Source of the DNA: Rhizophagus irregularis
Taxonomy: Eukaryota; Glomeromycota; Glomeromycetes; Glomerales; Glomeraceae
Length of the DNA stretch: 64,000 bases
NCBI RefSeq assembly: GCF_026210795.1
Contig: NC_089450.1
Coordinates: 682,001-746,000 of the forward strand
Direction: 5' to 3'
In this document: positions 1 to 12,539 of the stretch, piece after piece
Numbering within the stretch: the first letter of the stretch is position 1
Layout of the letters: each line of letters begins with the position of its first letter
Position numbers and translations under genes: made by a program
Notes under the pieces: generated by a model
What the model saw: the letters and a program-made list of their open reading frames with translations, nothing else
Database searches by the model: none
Told to the model about the DNA's origin: nothing

Positions 1-477
1 ACATCATTGGTATTCTTGACCAAACTGAACCAACCGAGCCAACTAAAGTCGCGGGGAAAAAAAATCCCTCTATATTAGAAGGAAGTAAAAAAAAATATCA
101 TTTGTGAATAAACAATTAAAAAAGAACACACAATAATAAAATTTGGTATCAATAATACAATAATAAATAGAAATGTTTTTATTAATAATTTATTATAATA
201 TCCTTTATGATCAGAATAAATTATTTTAATAATCAAGATATTTAATAATATTCATTGTAATTCTAGAGCTTATTTGTTATTTCGTCATTTCAAAAGAACA
301 TATAATTATAAAATAATAAAAAAAGAGTAAAAAAAAAATTTCAAATTATTCACCTTTCAAATTAAACTTTTTTTATTGTTAACTGAAACGAGAAAAAAAA
401 AAGATTTTGATGGAAAAAAAAAAAGTTTTTACTGATTTCTAGATGTCAATATAGTGCGTCGAATTACGTCAATCTGA
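1..477. other. AT-rich intergenic DNA upstream of U6 copy 1
   Basis: This stretch is poly-A/poly-T-rich and has stop codons in every frame. I see no gene in it. Its right end leads into the U6 upstream region. Confidence 0.6.
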
Positions 478-588
478 CTAACCAATCATCGTAAAAGTTT
501 AACAGCCAATTACATTTCGTAAATATGAGAACAGCGTCATTGGGAATCCCATAATTTTTATGAACTCGAATTTTTAGTGATATATAAA
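478..588 (+). promoter_or_regulatory. U6 promoter, copy 1 (CCAAT-like, -62 block, TATA)
   Basis: Three blocks are shared with the second U6 locus. A TATA box (tatataaa, 581-588) lies 29 bases before the U6 start, exactly as in copy 2. A 20-base block at 548-567 (cccataatttttatgaactc) lies 62 bases before the start in both copies and is identical. A CCAAT-like block (taaccaatcat, about 479-489) is also shared, but its spacing differs by 14 bases. A TATA box plus an upstream element fits the external RNA polymerase III promoters of U6 genes. The role of the -62 block is inferred from conservation alone. Confidence 0.7.
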
Positions 589-609
589 CTAAATGATATC
601 TATAAGGTT

Positions 610-634
610 GTCGTCTCTTCGGAGCGACACTTAT

Positions 635-666
<32 letters not shown>

Positions 667-726
667 GGCCCCTGCACAAGGATGACACGTTATCTTGAGT
701 GGATAGCAGCTAAGGCTGCAATATTT
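610..726 (+). ncRNA. U6 spliceosomal snRNA, copy 1
   Basis: U6 is the catalytic snRNA of the major spliceosome. The gene opens with a 5' stem-loop (gtcg-t-ctc, ttcg loop, gag-cgac). The invariant U6 core follows: aattggaacgatacagagaa (with the ACAGAGA box), the AGC region in gattagcatggcc, then gcacaaggatgacacg. Instead of the usual short 3' end, an internal stem-loop (gttatc/gatagc) is followed by an extra hairpin (gcagc-taag-gctgc) and a T-run that would terminate Pol III. The transcribed part is identical to the copy at 38262-38380. An open frame on the opposite strand is a by-product. Confidence 0.95.
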
Positions 727-765
727 TTTTTGAAAAAATTTAAAAAACTTGAATTTTATTAATTT

Positions 766-955
766 TATTACCAAGCATTTATTATCAAACAATCAAACAT
801 TTATTATCAAGCATTTACTATCAAACATATATTATCGAACATTTACTATCAAATATATATTATCAAACATATATTATCAAAACATATTAACAAATTATCA
901 AAAATATATTATCAAACATATATTATCAAACATATATTATTTACATATATTATCA
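766..955. repeat. Minisatellite of ttatcaaacat-type units
   Basis: Irregular tandem units built from attatcaaacat and atatattatc run from just downstream of U6 copy 1. They produce an open frame with an I/K/Y/N-only translation that I do not regard as coding. Confidence 0.75.
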
Positions 956-3900
956 GTTATAAAAAAAAACCGGTATTTCATTTTAACTATTAAAAAGTAA
1001 CATCAATAATTCTTTATTAGTTTATTGAATCTATTTTTTAGGCAATCACCAAAAGTAAGGACTGCATTTAAAAATTTATTGTCGTCATTAAAAAAAAAAA
1101 AATTCGTTCCTTGTTGATTTTATTTAGTCAAATTAATTCAAATTAATGAAAAGTTAAAAAACTGACACTTTTTTAGTAAGAGTATAAAGAAAGCATCATT
1201 TTAACCAAAATTGGAGTAATTATTGCGGATCCTTAGATTGAAAAGAGATTAAGGAGATATGGCTAATTAAAATCAACCATCATCCCCTTAAATGGATGGA
1301 AAAAAATTTCGCCGAATTACGCCGAAACGTTTAACCGATCGGGTTAATATCCTCATAGAGTGAGGATTTTCTTTTCGGATCTTTTTTTTATTTTAAACCA
1401 GTTATTTTAATTAAAGTTTTTAAGATTAAAGGGTTATAAACTTTTTTGATTGAAAATTATAAAAATTTCATATAATCCATATAATCAATATAATTAATTA
1501 ATATAATCAATATAATCATTGTATGATCTTCCTTATAATAATAACAAGTGTACTTTTTAAAAAATCATACTGTATTCTAAAATAAGGTTTCAACACCAAA
1601 ATGATAACGTTATTGTAATTTTCGGTAGTTGTCGGAACTATCCTAATTCAGTAAATTATTTGTAACAAAAGAACTCGCGTCTTTTTAATATTAATGGTAA
1701 TCGAACTATCCCAATATAAGTAAGTTGATATAACATATGATTCCCAAATTTATCTTGGCAAACTAAAGTTCTTTATTGCATTTAATGGCGTCACTCAAGT
1801 ATGATTTTCAAATATATATACATATATATATATGTGTGTGGGAAATATGCAAAAAATTGTGATGGGCGTGCGCAAGTATCGCAGTATCGCATTAGCCTAC
1901 CATTTACCCTATTTACCAATTACTTATACAACCTGATGAAAGGAATTCTCTGTGCGAACTTTTTTTTTTGCAAAGCGCACATGTCCGCACTGGCGTCGTA
2001 AAAGTGACGGTTAATTCGGATAATATAATGAGATTTATCTAATGTTTTTGCGTAATGCGTTAAATATCTTTTTATATTAATTTATTAAATTTTATGTATG
2101 AAATACTTGAATGTTTTTTGGTTTTTTTTTTAAAGACCGGAAAAAAGATCAAGAATTACGCGAAATTTCTCGCGTATTACAACATTATTATGCAGAGAAA
2201 AAAATGATTGCGTGTTTTTTTAACTGCGAGTTTATTATATGACACGAATTTTACTTAAAATTGATGATTTGTTCGGTCGTTTCACTTAGTTTATAAGTAA
2301 TACTTGTACGTTTTTTTAAAAAATATATATTAAAAAAAAAAATAGAGGGACGAATATTTATTTGTTAAATTAAATTTTTTGTACTTTTGTTTCATGAAAC
2401 ACAATTCATATAGAATTGATAATTAACTAATTAAGGCATGAATGTGAATTTCATTAATGTATTACTCATAGAATCATAGTAAAAGTCAATTATCACGATC
2501 AGAATAATTATAATTCAAAATTCAAATGCAAGGAAAATGAAACTTATTTAATAATTACAATCTTCATTTATTTTAAATTAAGTTTGTTTTACCAAGGAAA
2601 AACAAAAGCCAGCCATAAAAAAAAAAAATAAAATAAATAATAAATAAACAAATTCAAAAATAAGAAATTTACAAAAAAAAAAATTATTATTAGAATAATA
2701 TTTTTTTTTTCTAGAGAATGAAATCATTTAAGTGGTATTCAATAGAAAGGTTGCATCTGAAACAGTTATTATTTGTAACCTAACTTATCATAGCTTTTAG
2801 TAATGCAATTTGGGAAAGTCATTATTTCCTTATTATATGCTGTAATCCAATAAAAATCTTTTGTTATGTTGTTACGTTGCATTTTTGTCTTATTCCAATG
2901 AGTAATGCAAGAACTAAATTAGTTCAATCCCGCAATGATTGAAAAAAAAAAAAAGATCTAAATTTGTGATCAAGGTTTCACTACATGGATCATTGTTTTA
3001 ATATAGTCGAAAAAAAAATTATATATATTTTCTTTTGTATTAATCCTTTTATGGTTAAATGATATTATTTATCGGAAAATCGAACTTCCATAGGATAAAA
3101 TTACGGTGTTTACAAAAAAAAAGAAAAAATGTCAATCACGCGAAACGAAAAAAAAAAAGAAGAAAGAAAAAAAAAAAATCAATTCAGTTTGCCATATTAT
3201 TTTGCCATGTATGCAATGCGGGAATACTTTAATTTTCTTGTGATCGTGAAGTTTTTAAAATCTTTCGCAGATCTGTTTATAAAAATTTCTTAGATATGTT
3301 TCTTATATATCTTAGATATCTTTTTTAAAATTTTTTTATTCTTTATTTACTTTAAATAAAAAAAAAACTAGAAATTTTTCTTTAAAAAAAAATATACAAA
3401 TTTATCATGTAATTTCATTGTTTTTAATGATTTTTTTTTTTGTTGTTAAAAGGAAAATCTTAAAATGAGTTTGGAATTCATATTCTAACGTAAAAAAATA
3501 AGAATTCTAAGGGAAATAATATAATAATAATATAATTAAAAATATATACATTCATTGCTTAAGCCAGCCCTGAAATTTCTAAGAATTCAGGTAATGATAA
3601 AGTAATAATAGTAATAAATAAAAAAGAAAAAAGGAAATAGATGAATATAAGGTAATATAGGTAAGAACCGGGAAAAAAATTTTACATAGAAAAAGACTTA
3701 AATAAATACATGATTTTTTTTTTAAGAAAAAAAAATCGAATTTCATACGATTATGTTTTATTTTTACAAGGAAGGAGAGTTGTTAAAACCCTTAAAAAAA
3801 CTTATATATTTTTGTGATTGAATCAGGATCGGATTATGTCCTGATCTCAAAACTTCTCATTTCATGTAGATAAAATGTCTTTAATAGGGATAGAAGATTA

Positions 3901-4213
3901 ATCCACCATAATAATAATAATACAAGTGATTTAAACAATAATAGTAATAAATCCAACAATTAAAATTACGTTTCATACTGAAATTTACTACGCCCAGCGT
4001 ATTCCCAGCAAATAATAAATAAATTATTCTAAAGGCGAGTAATTAAAGTTTTTTTTTTTTTGGATTTGATGATGATCAGATTAATTATATTTACAATCGC
4101 CTAATAATATTTTTTAAAAAAAAAGAAAAATTTTTTAATAAGTAAGAATCCTTTATATTAAAAAAAGAATTTTTTTTTTAAAAAAAATAAAATATTAAAG
4201 AATTCTTACCAAA
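956..4213. other. Long AT-rich intergenic region
   Basis: I see no supportable gene here. It contains poly-A/T tracts and small hairpins, for example the stem in atcctcatagagtgaggat near 1352 and acgcgaaatttctcgcgt near 2158. A short mixed-composition stretch at 1850-2000 has no recognisable product. The 3' part probably includes the 3' UTR of the minus-strand gene ending at 4214. Confidence 0.5.
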
Positions 4214-5131
4214 TTAACAAGTAACTGTTCGACGACATTGTTGTAACTTGGATGGAATTCCAGATGAAAGACCGGAAGGAATACCGGTTGTAATAGTTGG
4301 ATGAATATTTGCTGGTGGAGGTGTGTGGGGTCGAGAAGGGATATTAGAGCAACAACTTCCTGTTCTTGGTCTTTGTTTTTTATTTAGTGATGATGCTAAA
4401 GAATTATTTTGAATTGAATTAACAGAATTTGATTGATAATGATTTCCTGAAGGAGTATTAGATCTAGAGGGTAAATGAGAAGCTTTTGGTGAAGTAGGAT
4501 TCTTTGTTGGAATGTGACTTGACAATGAATTTGGTGGTGAAATCGCTCCTGAAGGGGTTACATTTCTTGAAGTTGGAATAGAAACTGGCGTCCATGGTCT
4601 ACTGATCGTTTTTGAAGGTGATATGAGACCATCAGTTGGACTAGGTGATTTTGATGAGATAGATTTTGCACTTTGTCTCATCGGTCTCATTGGTAATTGA
4701 GATTCTGTTGGAATCTTCATATTTATCGCTTTTTGGCAATCAGATTTCATATTTTCGACAAGTTTTAAGATACGTTCGTATATAATTTCTTCTTCTTTGT
4801 TTATATTCGATATTACATCCGATATATCATCCGATATATCTTCATTGGTGGTATTATTTAAAACTTTTTCATCTTTCTCTATGTTCTTTAAAGAGGAAAC
4901 TTCCTTTTCAGGACTTTTCACACTTATATGTGCTATGGTTTGTTTCAACTTGTTACATTCCTCATTTGACTCTTTTAAAGAAGCCTCAAGTTCTGCAACA
5001 CGTTTTTCTAACGCTGCTTTTGAGGTTCTTAATAACGTATTTTCTACTTCTATTGTCCTTAGTTCTAAAGAGTTAAGTCTTTTTTCTCTTTTCTCATCGG
5101 CTCGTACTTCTTCTGAAAGTGGATGTGCCAT
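4214..5131 (-). CDS. Coiled-coil protein with Ser/Pro-rich tail and SxIP motifs
   Basis: This is a single 305-residue open frame; I do not recognise a named family. Residues ~5-70 are charged and heptad-like (SLELRTIEVENTLLR, ALEKRVAELEASLKE), so a coiled coil is likely. Residues ~90-140 are acidic with a second helical stretch. Residues 150-305 are low-complexity Ser/Pro/Thr/Asn with many S/T-P sites (SPSP, TPV, TPSG, HTPPP). The tail carries SHIP (205-208), SNIP (262-265) and SGIP (290-293), next to basic and S/P residues, plus TGIP (282-285). S-x-I-P in a basic S/P-rich disordered segment is the known EB1-family (Mal3/Bim1) microtubule plus-end binding motif. A plus-end-tracking role is inference. 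The start is the first Met after an A-rich leader. A GTAAGA-like site just after the stop may be chance. Confidence 0.8.
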   Translation of the reverse strand: MAHPLSEEVRADEKREKRLNSLELRTIEVENTLLRTSKAALEKRVAELEASLKESNEECNKLKQTIAHISVKSPEKEVSSLKNIEKDEKVLNNTTNEDISDDISDVISNINKEEEIIYERILKLVENMKSDCQKAINMKIPTESQLPMRPMRQSAKSISSKSPSPTDGLISPSKTISRPWTPVSIPTSRNVTPSGAISPPNSLSSHIPTKNPTSPKASHLPSRSNTPSGNHYQSNSVNSIQNNSLASSLNKKQRPRTGSCCSNIPSRPHTPPPANIHPTITTGIPSGLSSGIPSKLQQCRRTVTC

Positions 5132-6575
5132 TTTTTTTTTTAAAAAAAAACAAATAAAATAGTATCTATTATATGATAAGTAAGAATTTGAATTATGAAA
5201 TATTTACAAATATAACAAAATAAAAAAAAAAAAAAGTTTTTTTAATTTTTTTTTATAAAAAAAATAAAATGTTTGAAATATATAATTTTTCGTGAGTGAG
5301 TTTGCCGCGAAGGTCTACAACGCGGGTTCTCTCGTTGAGTTTGACTTTTTATTAGATTTTAAGTGCACTGCACAAAGTTACGCATAATAAGTGGCAACGG
5401 GAGAGTTCCCCTACTTGGTGTAGCTGAAAAATCTTCTTTGTTTTTTTTTTGGTTTCTAATAGGTCACATGAAACTATATAAAATGGATCCGCGCGACACT
5501 GCATTTGTTCTTGCACAAGATAAAAAAAAATATATGCACTGTAAATTCTTCTCTATAAATAAAAAAACCCTTTTCTTACTTTAAATCAAGCCACTAACTT
5601 AAATTTCTTACATTATCAATAATTATGGTATTTATGGTATTTGTTTATTAACCCATTTCCAAAATCAAATTTTTTTAATGTAATGTAAAATAAAAAAATC
5701 TTACATTCAAAAAGTCGAGAAGTAGAAGTTAAGTTGATCAAACGTTTCCTTCCTCTTTCGCTTTAAAGGTTTCACAATTCATTTAATTTATAATTCATTT
5801 AAACTAATTAAGGTAATATTATACATTATTGTAACTTATATAAAATATTATATAATTTTTCTTTTTTATTATTTTTTTTGCCCCACATTTGAAATTTATA
5901 TTGGCAAAAAAAAAAAAAAAAAAAAAAGGTTAAAAAATTTGGAAATAAATTAATTTATTCATCTTTGGGTTGGTAAAAAAAAAGATTATATAGTAAACCG
6001 TAAATGGTTGTAAATATTTGGTAAATATTTAAGGTAAAATATTATAAATGTAGTGTGTTATTAATCCATTATTGGGAGAAATATTTATTTTAGTGTAAAT
6101 ATGTAAATAATAAATTTTTTAAACTTCTTCATTATATAATTTTTTTTTTTATTTTTTTTGAAATCTTTTCCGTGTATGACAAATAATAATATAATAATCC
6201 CTAAATCTCAAAACTCATTTTAGATACTAGTCGTGCATTTATGACTTTAACTGCGTAAAGTATGTGCTGTCTGTTCTCAAAATTAATTAACTGATCTTGT
6301 CACTTTTTACAACATAGCCATTACTATATTTGTCATTGGTAAGAATGGAAATTATGAGATTATTCAATTATATGATCTGGTGATAAATCACCCTATCTGA
6401 TAGATTCTGCAGTGATAAAGTGTTCACATGTGCTTTTGGGCGTCCTGGCGTTTTTTTTCAATTTGTACAACCTTTCATTTTGGTAATGAACTACTTACCA
6501 CATTTCTTTGGGGCACTGATTCTTTTTTTCCATCCAAATATTCTGCTTTTTTGTAATAGGAAGAAGAAATACAAA
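5132..6575. other. Intergenic region between two divergently oriented genes
   Basis: The flanking genes point away from each other, so this should hold both promoters. A less AT-rich stretch at 5290-5530 has no convincing product. A Met codon at 6420 is in frame with the gene starting at 6576 and could give an N-terminal extension. Alternatively, the tag before position 6560 could be the acceptor of a 5' UTR intron. Confidence 0.45.
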
Positions 6576-7601
6576 ATGCAACGAGTCCAAGAAGAAGAGT
6601 CTCACGTTGGGTATACTCCTCCTCCTCCTTATACTTTGGTCGACCAACATACCCATAATTGCAATAGCAATAATAATATTATTAATAATAATACCAACAA
6701 TAATAATAATCCGGTAAGAGTACAGTATATATAATAAAAAAAGATAGTAATATCTAGAGGACACCCTTTTTTTTTATATATATCTTAAATCATACTCTTA
6801 AATCATAACAAAAAAAAAAACTTTTTTATCATGTTAAAATAATAAATCTTTTTTATTTGTTATCAAGACTCAACAACAGTATCACTCCCAAAACCCTTAC
6901 CCTGCCACTGTCATCCCTCCAGACGCTGATTTTCGTCTTGCTCAAAAACTTCAAGATGAAGAATATGCTCAAGCTCAAGCTCATTGGGTAGATACAAACC
7001 CGCAGCAAGATTATTATTCAAATGTTCGTTCTGGAGAAACATCCATTAGCACCAATTTACCTAGAGCTCCAATGCCACCAATACCTGAACATTATCAATA
7101 TAATCATTATCAATCATATCAAAGTGAACAAAATTATCAACATTCAGGTGAATCGCAATATCCAATAGTTTACGCTTCACCAAATCAACCACCATTACCA
7201 TATCAAACTTCCCCATATGCAAATAATTGTGCAAGTAATGGAGTTAACGGACAGGCGTGTTACGGGAGTATGAATCAAGGTAAGATCTAAATTATTGATT
7301 ATTTCAACACATTGATTTTAAACCATTGATTTAACATGATTAATATTTGATCCAAAACGTTGATCTATCATGATTTAATTTATTAATTTTATTAGGATAT
7401 TATCATTCATCACAATCACATCCATTCTACAACGCTCCTTATCACAATTATCAACAAATTCCTCAACGAGAAGTGGAGGAGGATAATTCAAGTTGTTTTT
7501 CTGGATTGTATGATCAGTTTTTTATTATTTCAGTTTGTGTGATAATAGTTTTATACATTTTAAAATATTATTATGATTTCGATTTTAATTTTGATACTTG
7601 A
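6576..7601 (+). CDS. Tail-anchored PPxY protein with MIU-like motif (3 exons)
   Basis: The exons are 6576-6713, 6868-7279 and 7396-7601; both introns have GTAAGA donors and AG acceptors, and the sum is 252 codons with stop (251 residues). The N-terminus has PPPPY (15-19), a PPxY motif that WW domains of Nedd4/Rsp5 ubiquitin ligases bind. An Asn-rich linker follows. Residues 68-80 (FRLAQKLQDEEYA) resemble the MIU ubiquitin-binding motif (LA..LQ.EE). The middle is Gln/Tyr/Pro-rich and probably disordered. The C-terminus ends with one hydrophobic segment (225-239, FFIISVCVIIVLYIL), a KYYY flank and a short acidic tail, which fits a tail anchor. By analogy with membrane-bound Rsp5 adaptors it may recruit a ligase to a membrane; this is inferred from motifs, not homology. 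An upstream in-frame Met at 6420 is an alternative start. Confidence 0.82.
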
Positions 7602-9613
7602 GAAGAATAATTAGTTGTTTAAGGGGAAAATGGGGTGTTTTTTTTTTTGTGAAAAATTATTATCAATATTGATTATTGGCTGGACAAATTTCTCACAATT
7701 GCTCTTTTTTTTCTCTCTTTTTTTTTCAATTCTTCGCCATTCTTCACCATTCTTCACCAATTGGGGTGGGATTATTATTGAAATCATCAGTGCTCTAGCG
7801 TCGCTCTTGTGCTATTGTTTCTCGTTGTACGATGAATAAAGAAACCCAGATCTGGATGCTCAATCTTTGCTTTATTTTTTTTCTTTTTCCTTTAATTTGT
7901 TTTCTTTTTTTTATTATAAAATTCTTCCGAGAACAATCGAAAACCTCAATTTGGCAAGTCATTTGTTATTATCATACTTGATTGTACATAACTTTTTCAT
8001 TTAAAACCTCTTAATAGGAAAGAATATAAAAAACTCTTTGATTTAGAAAACTATTAATACTCGGGTAGTATGTAATATGTTTTCTATTTTAATTTATTTA
8101 ATATGTAAAAATAAATAATAATAATTTACCTTGAAATAAAAAAAAAAAATCCTCTTTTTTTTTTTTGATTGTCGAATGACTTTATATAAATTTAAATGAG
8201 TGGGACAAGAGATTTTAAAGAAAACGTAAAGAATATTATACAATATATAATAAATATATTACATTATATCGTTTTTTTTTTTAATATCGATTATATATCA
8301 ACTTAAAATATCATATATACATCGTTTCTTTTATTGATTAGTAGGATCTCTCCTTAATGCAAGTTTCGAAAGATAATGAATGAGTATGCATAACGAACAG
8401 GTTGTACGATTTCGGAGAAATACAACATTTAAATTTTATTCTTGGTAAATTTCTCGATAATGAAGAATCGATGAATTTTTTGAATTGTTCTGCGCGTTGA
8501 ATATTTTGGTAAAGTTTCTCTCATCATGTGATTTAGATAAACGATTTTTAGATGATTTAGATGATTTAATTAAAAAAATTGTAATTATCGGTAATTGTTG
8601 GAAAATAAACAAAAAAGCATGAAAACGTGAATATTATGAATTACTACTTGATATAGTGAATCATAATTTAATTAAATTGACTCGAACCCCCCCTTATCTC
8701 GCCACTATGAAAAAAAACCTAGTTTGAAAGGTTCGCCACCTACATTAAAAAAGTTATATTATGTATATGTAAGTTTATTTAGGAAATAGTGATTGTTTCC
8801 GATGCATGAATGACATGATTTATTTATTATTTAATCAATACAGTTTTTTTTTTAAAATAACTTTCTTTTTTCAAAATCTGCCTGCAGGTAAGTAAATAAA
8901 TAATTTTTTTTTTTTTCATATGAAATGATCTTTTTTTTAATGCAATATTACATTTTAGATGAGTAAGATGTTCGTCTGATCGCTTATTTATTTTAATTTA
9001 GTTTAGATATAAAAATTTTTTTTTTTTTTTTTTTTTAAACAAAGGCTAATGAAAACTAAAAAAGAAAATAAGATTTCGAACAATTCGAACAATATGAAAA
9101 TAATTTAGTCATTCAAATAATAGCCTGATAGTAAGATAATAATTATAAGGGATAATAATAAAAAAAAATTTTTTTTTTTTTTTTTTCCGTAACCGTAAAT
9201 TTCGTAATGATATGCGTGATAATTTTTTTTTATAATTGTGATAATTTTTTTTATTATAATAATGAATATAATGAATATAATATGAAAAGATGGAAATTTT
9301 CTCACTCTCTCACATTTCTCACACATTATTCACTTTTTTCTCTCCTTTTTTTTCCCATTCATCTTTTCTTCCATTCTTCTAATTCTTTATCTCATTTTTT
9401 TTTTCATCTCAATTAATTATTTTATCTCATTCTTCATCTCATTCTTTCGTCTTCAATCTTTTTTATCATCTTTTAATTCTTTTTAATCTCAATCATGTTT
9501 TTTTTTTTCTCATAAAGTCAATTTTTTTTTGAAAAAAATTGTGGCAAGGTAAAATAAGCCAATTTACCTTGCTTGGTATTTTAATTATATGTGTATACGT
9601 GTAATAAATACAT
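7602..9613. other. 3' UTR and AT-rich intergenic region
   Basis: The first ~250 bases include a pyrimidine-rich stretch with a T-rich open frame that is probably 3' UTR. The rest is AT-rich with long T and A runs and a CT-rich tract at 9300-9500. I see no gene or RNA that I can support. Confidence 0.5.
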
Positions 9614-9639
9614 TCAATTTAGATTTTTAAAGTTAATGT

Positions 9640-9900
9640 GGTATTTTTTATATATTTGGCATTTTTTTGTTATATTTGTTATATTTGGAATTTTGGGTAA
9701 GTATATTTGGTATTTGAAATATATTTGGGCATCCTGAGTGAATATATGAAATTTGAAATATATTTGTGTATTTGAAATATATTTGGTATTTGAAAATATA
9801 TTTTGGACATCCTGAGTGAATATATATTTGGATATTTGAAATATATTTGGTATTTGAAATATTTGAATATATATTTGGTATTTTAAATATATATGCATTA
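9640..9900. repeat. Minisatellite of atatttggtatttgaa units
   Basis: About a dozen imperfect units of roughly 16-20 bases (variations of atatttggtatttgaaat) run across this interval. Two copies of a longer variant containing catcctgagtgaatatat occur near 9730 and 9808. Open frames on the opposite strand are translations of the repeat. Confidence 0.85.
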
Positions 9901-12539
9901 TTTGAAAAAAATAAAATAAAATAAAAAAGCAACAAAAAAAATTTTTAAGTTTAAAACAAATAAAACAAATAAATAAGCAAGAAAATACAAATACAGATAA
10001 CAGATATGTAAAAAGAGAGAGAAATGTTTCAAAAAAATAAATAAATAAATAAATTTAATAATAATAATAATAATAAAAATAATAATTATAATAATGATAA
10101 TTTAAAATTAGAAAAAGATTTCACACAAAAATTTAAAAAAAAATTTAAAATTTGAAACAAGTTATTGTTTTTTTTTTTGAAACAAAAAGGTGTAAAAAAA
10201 AAGTTTATTTTGGTGTAAGAGTGTAAAAAAGTGTAATATGTTGTTTATAAAAAAAAAATAAAGAGAGAATTGAATATTTTAATTGTAAAAAAGTCGAAAT
10301 ATCGAAAGAACTAATTGAAAATAATACTATTAAATTTTTATTACATTTAAATTACTGTAATACTATTAAATTTTTATTTTTTAATCAATCAATCACGTGT
10401 GCAGATTCAGATTGTTCAGATGAACATGTCCCAATTTTTTTTTTTTTAACGCGGGCCCAATTCGAAAACTAGAACGAAAAAGAATTTTTAAAGAATTCAC
10501 ATATGATAATGAACAAATAATTGTTTCAAAATAAGGACATACTATTCTATAAACAAATAAAAAAAAAAAGTATCCTATAATTATCTATAATTAATTAATT
10601 AATAAATAAGAATAATTTTTTCTTCCTTTTTTCTTCTTTTTTCTTTTTAAGGGAAAAGACACGTATTGCATAATTAAAAAAACTTTTAAAAAAATAGTAA
10701 TAAAATTATTATTTTTTTTAATGGAAAATTTTAATTTATAATAAATTATAATAAATTATAATAAAAAAAAAAAAAACTTTTAATCACATGTTAATTACGA
10801 TATTATAACGTCCGTGAGCAAAACTGTTTTTCCTAACGAAAAAAGATTTCACTTTTTTTTTTTTGTTTCACACGGAGTCCGTCCGTTCAAAAAAAAAAAA
10901 ATCTAAACTAATCCCAATTAAAAAAAAATCCTGTTTATAAAATTTAATATATATATTTAACTTATTTTATATAATTTTTAACTTATTTTAAACTTATTAT
11001 TAATTACTGTAATTAATTATTTGTTGTTTGTTATGCTTGAAAAAAAAAAATTTTTTTTTTTTTTCTTTCTATGAATATCGATTGGATCTCAACGAAAAAA
11101 AAAAAATAAAAAAAAATTTTTTTTTTTCTTTTTACTTTTTTATGATGTAATATTTTATTTTGTTATAAAATGAGCCCCGTTGTTATTTATCATGATACTT
11201 AAATGGGAAAAGAAAAGAAAAGAAATTCGGTTCACAAAATGGTTGTAATTTCCATTTTATCATAAAAAAAAATTAAAGTTTAAAAAATCCTTGAGCCTTT
11301 TTTTAGTCGTTTTTTTTTTAAAAAAAAAATTTTTCCTTGAGCCTTTTTTTAGTTCACATTTTTCAGCCCATTACCTAGATAAGTTATTATGAGTCATTTT
11401 AATATATAATTTCACTGCGGCGTAATCGTACCTTAAAAATAAAAACAAAAAGGTTTCATAAGGTTCATAAGATTCATAAACACAAAAGCAGGGTAAAAAA
11501 AAATAAAAAACAAAATAAAATAAAAACAAATAAGATAAATTCACGAATAAGAAAAGATTACTTTAAAAAAAATTTTTTTTTTTTGCTTTTTAATATTTGC
11601 TTTTTACATTACATTTGATTATTACATTTGATTATTACACTTGCTTAAAAATCAATCAAAATATCACGCGATGAATTTTTCCTTAAAAAACACGCGACAT
11701 TTAAAGATGTAAAAACGTGTGTAATTAAAGAAAGTTCAAAGTTTTTGTTTCGATTTCGATTTTAGATTTTCGATTTTCGATTTTATTTATGATTATTATT
11801 ATTTTTAAACAAAGAAATATTTTTTTCTCCGCAAAAAAAAAAAAATGTCAAGAATCATGGCAAATTCCGATTTAATACTTAGCCTTTACTTACATTACTT
11901 ACTTACATTACTTACTTACATTTACTTACTTACATTTACTTACATTACTTACTTACATAAAACATAACATACCTTATACCTTTCGCCGTTAGGATGCAAA
12001 AGTACGGCAAAAAGTACTATTTACCTGCGCCTTTTCAACTTTTATGGGATAAACCAATAAGTATTCTAAATATAGTCATTTCTCATTATCATCATTCAAA
12101 CAAATACATTTTTTTCTTGGTGCAAAGGCAAAAAAAAAAAAAAAAAAAGATAATATTAGTCATTGAAAATAGTTCTTATTAGTATTCATTCAAATTACTT
12201 TTCCAGCCTAAATGATTATTGATTTCCAACGAATTATAGAAAGAAAAGAAGAGATTAAAAAAGGAACACAATTGACGGAAATGCAGTCGAAATGCAAAGG
12301 GCAGAAGAATGCATAATGAAAGTCATTTATTTTAAAAGAAAGGGAAAGTTCTTTTTTTTATTAGGGCTAATATAAAATTGCTAATATAAAAATGCCAAGC
12401 CAATATAAAAGTATATAAAAGTATTAAAAAAATGCCAATATAAAAAAAAATATCAAGCCATCGATGAGCCACGCATTGGCCAACTCTTAATCTTTTTGAA
12501 AATTATGTTAGGTGTGTACGATAGTGTGATAAACACGGT
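9901..12539. other. AT-rich intergenic region with simple repeats
   Basis: This contains poly-A/T tracts, trinucleotide runs (aat repeats near 10050) and no supportable gene. One higher-complexity stretch at 11990-12340 contains no frame of convincing composition. Confidence 0.5.
11880..11965. repeat. Short tandem repeat of cttacttacatta
   Basis: A run of tetranucleotide-based units (cttacttacatt and variants) fills this interval. Confidence 0.85.

Noticed and set aside
464-688. 74-codon open frame on the minus strand across U6 copy 1
   Set aside because: It is antisense to a clear U6 snRNA gene and arises from that conserved sequence.
749-1000. Open frame rich in I, K, N and Y
   Set aside because: It is the translation of a simple minisatellite.
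1850-1990. Possible C/D-box snoRNA (tgatga in acctgatgaaag)
   Set aside because: No matching D box with a closing terminal stem could be found.
5285-5345. tRNA-like stretch (gcgggttctctcgttg)
   Set aside because: No acceptor stem, D arm or T stem can be formed.
8675-8705. Minus-strand T-arm lookalike (gggggttcgagtc)
   Set aside because: The 3' side of the T stem does not pair and no other tRNA arms are present.
9105-9416. Two overlapping frames on opposite strands in T/A-rich DNA
   Set aside because: Composition is purely that of poly-A/T and CT tracts; no motif, no splice support.
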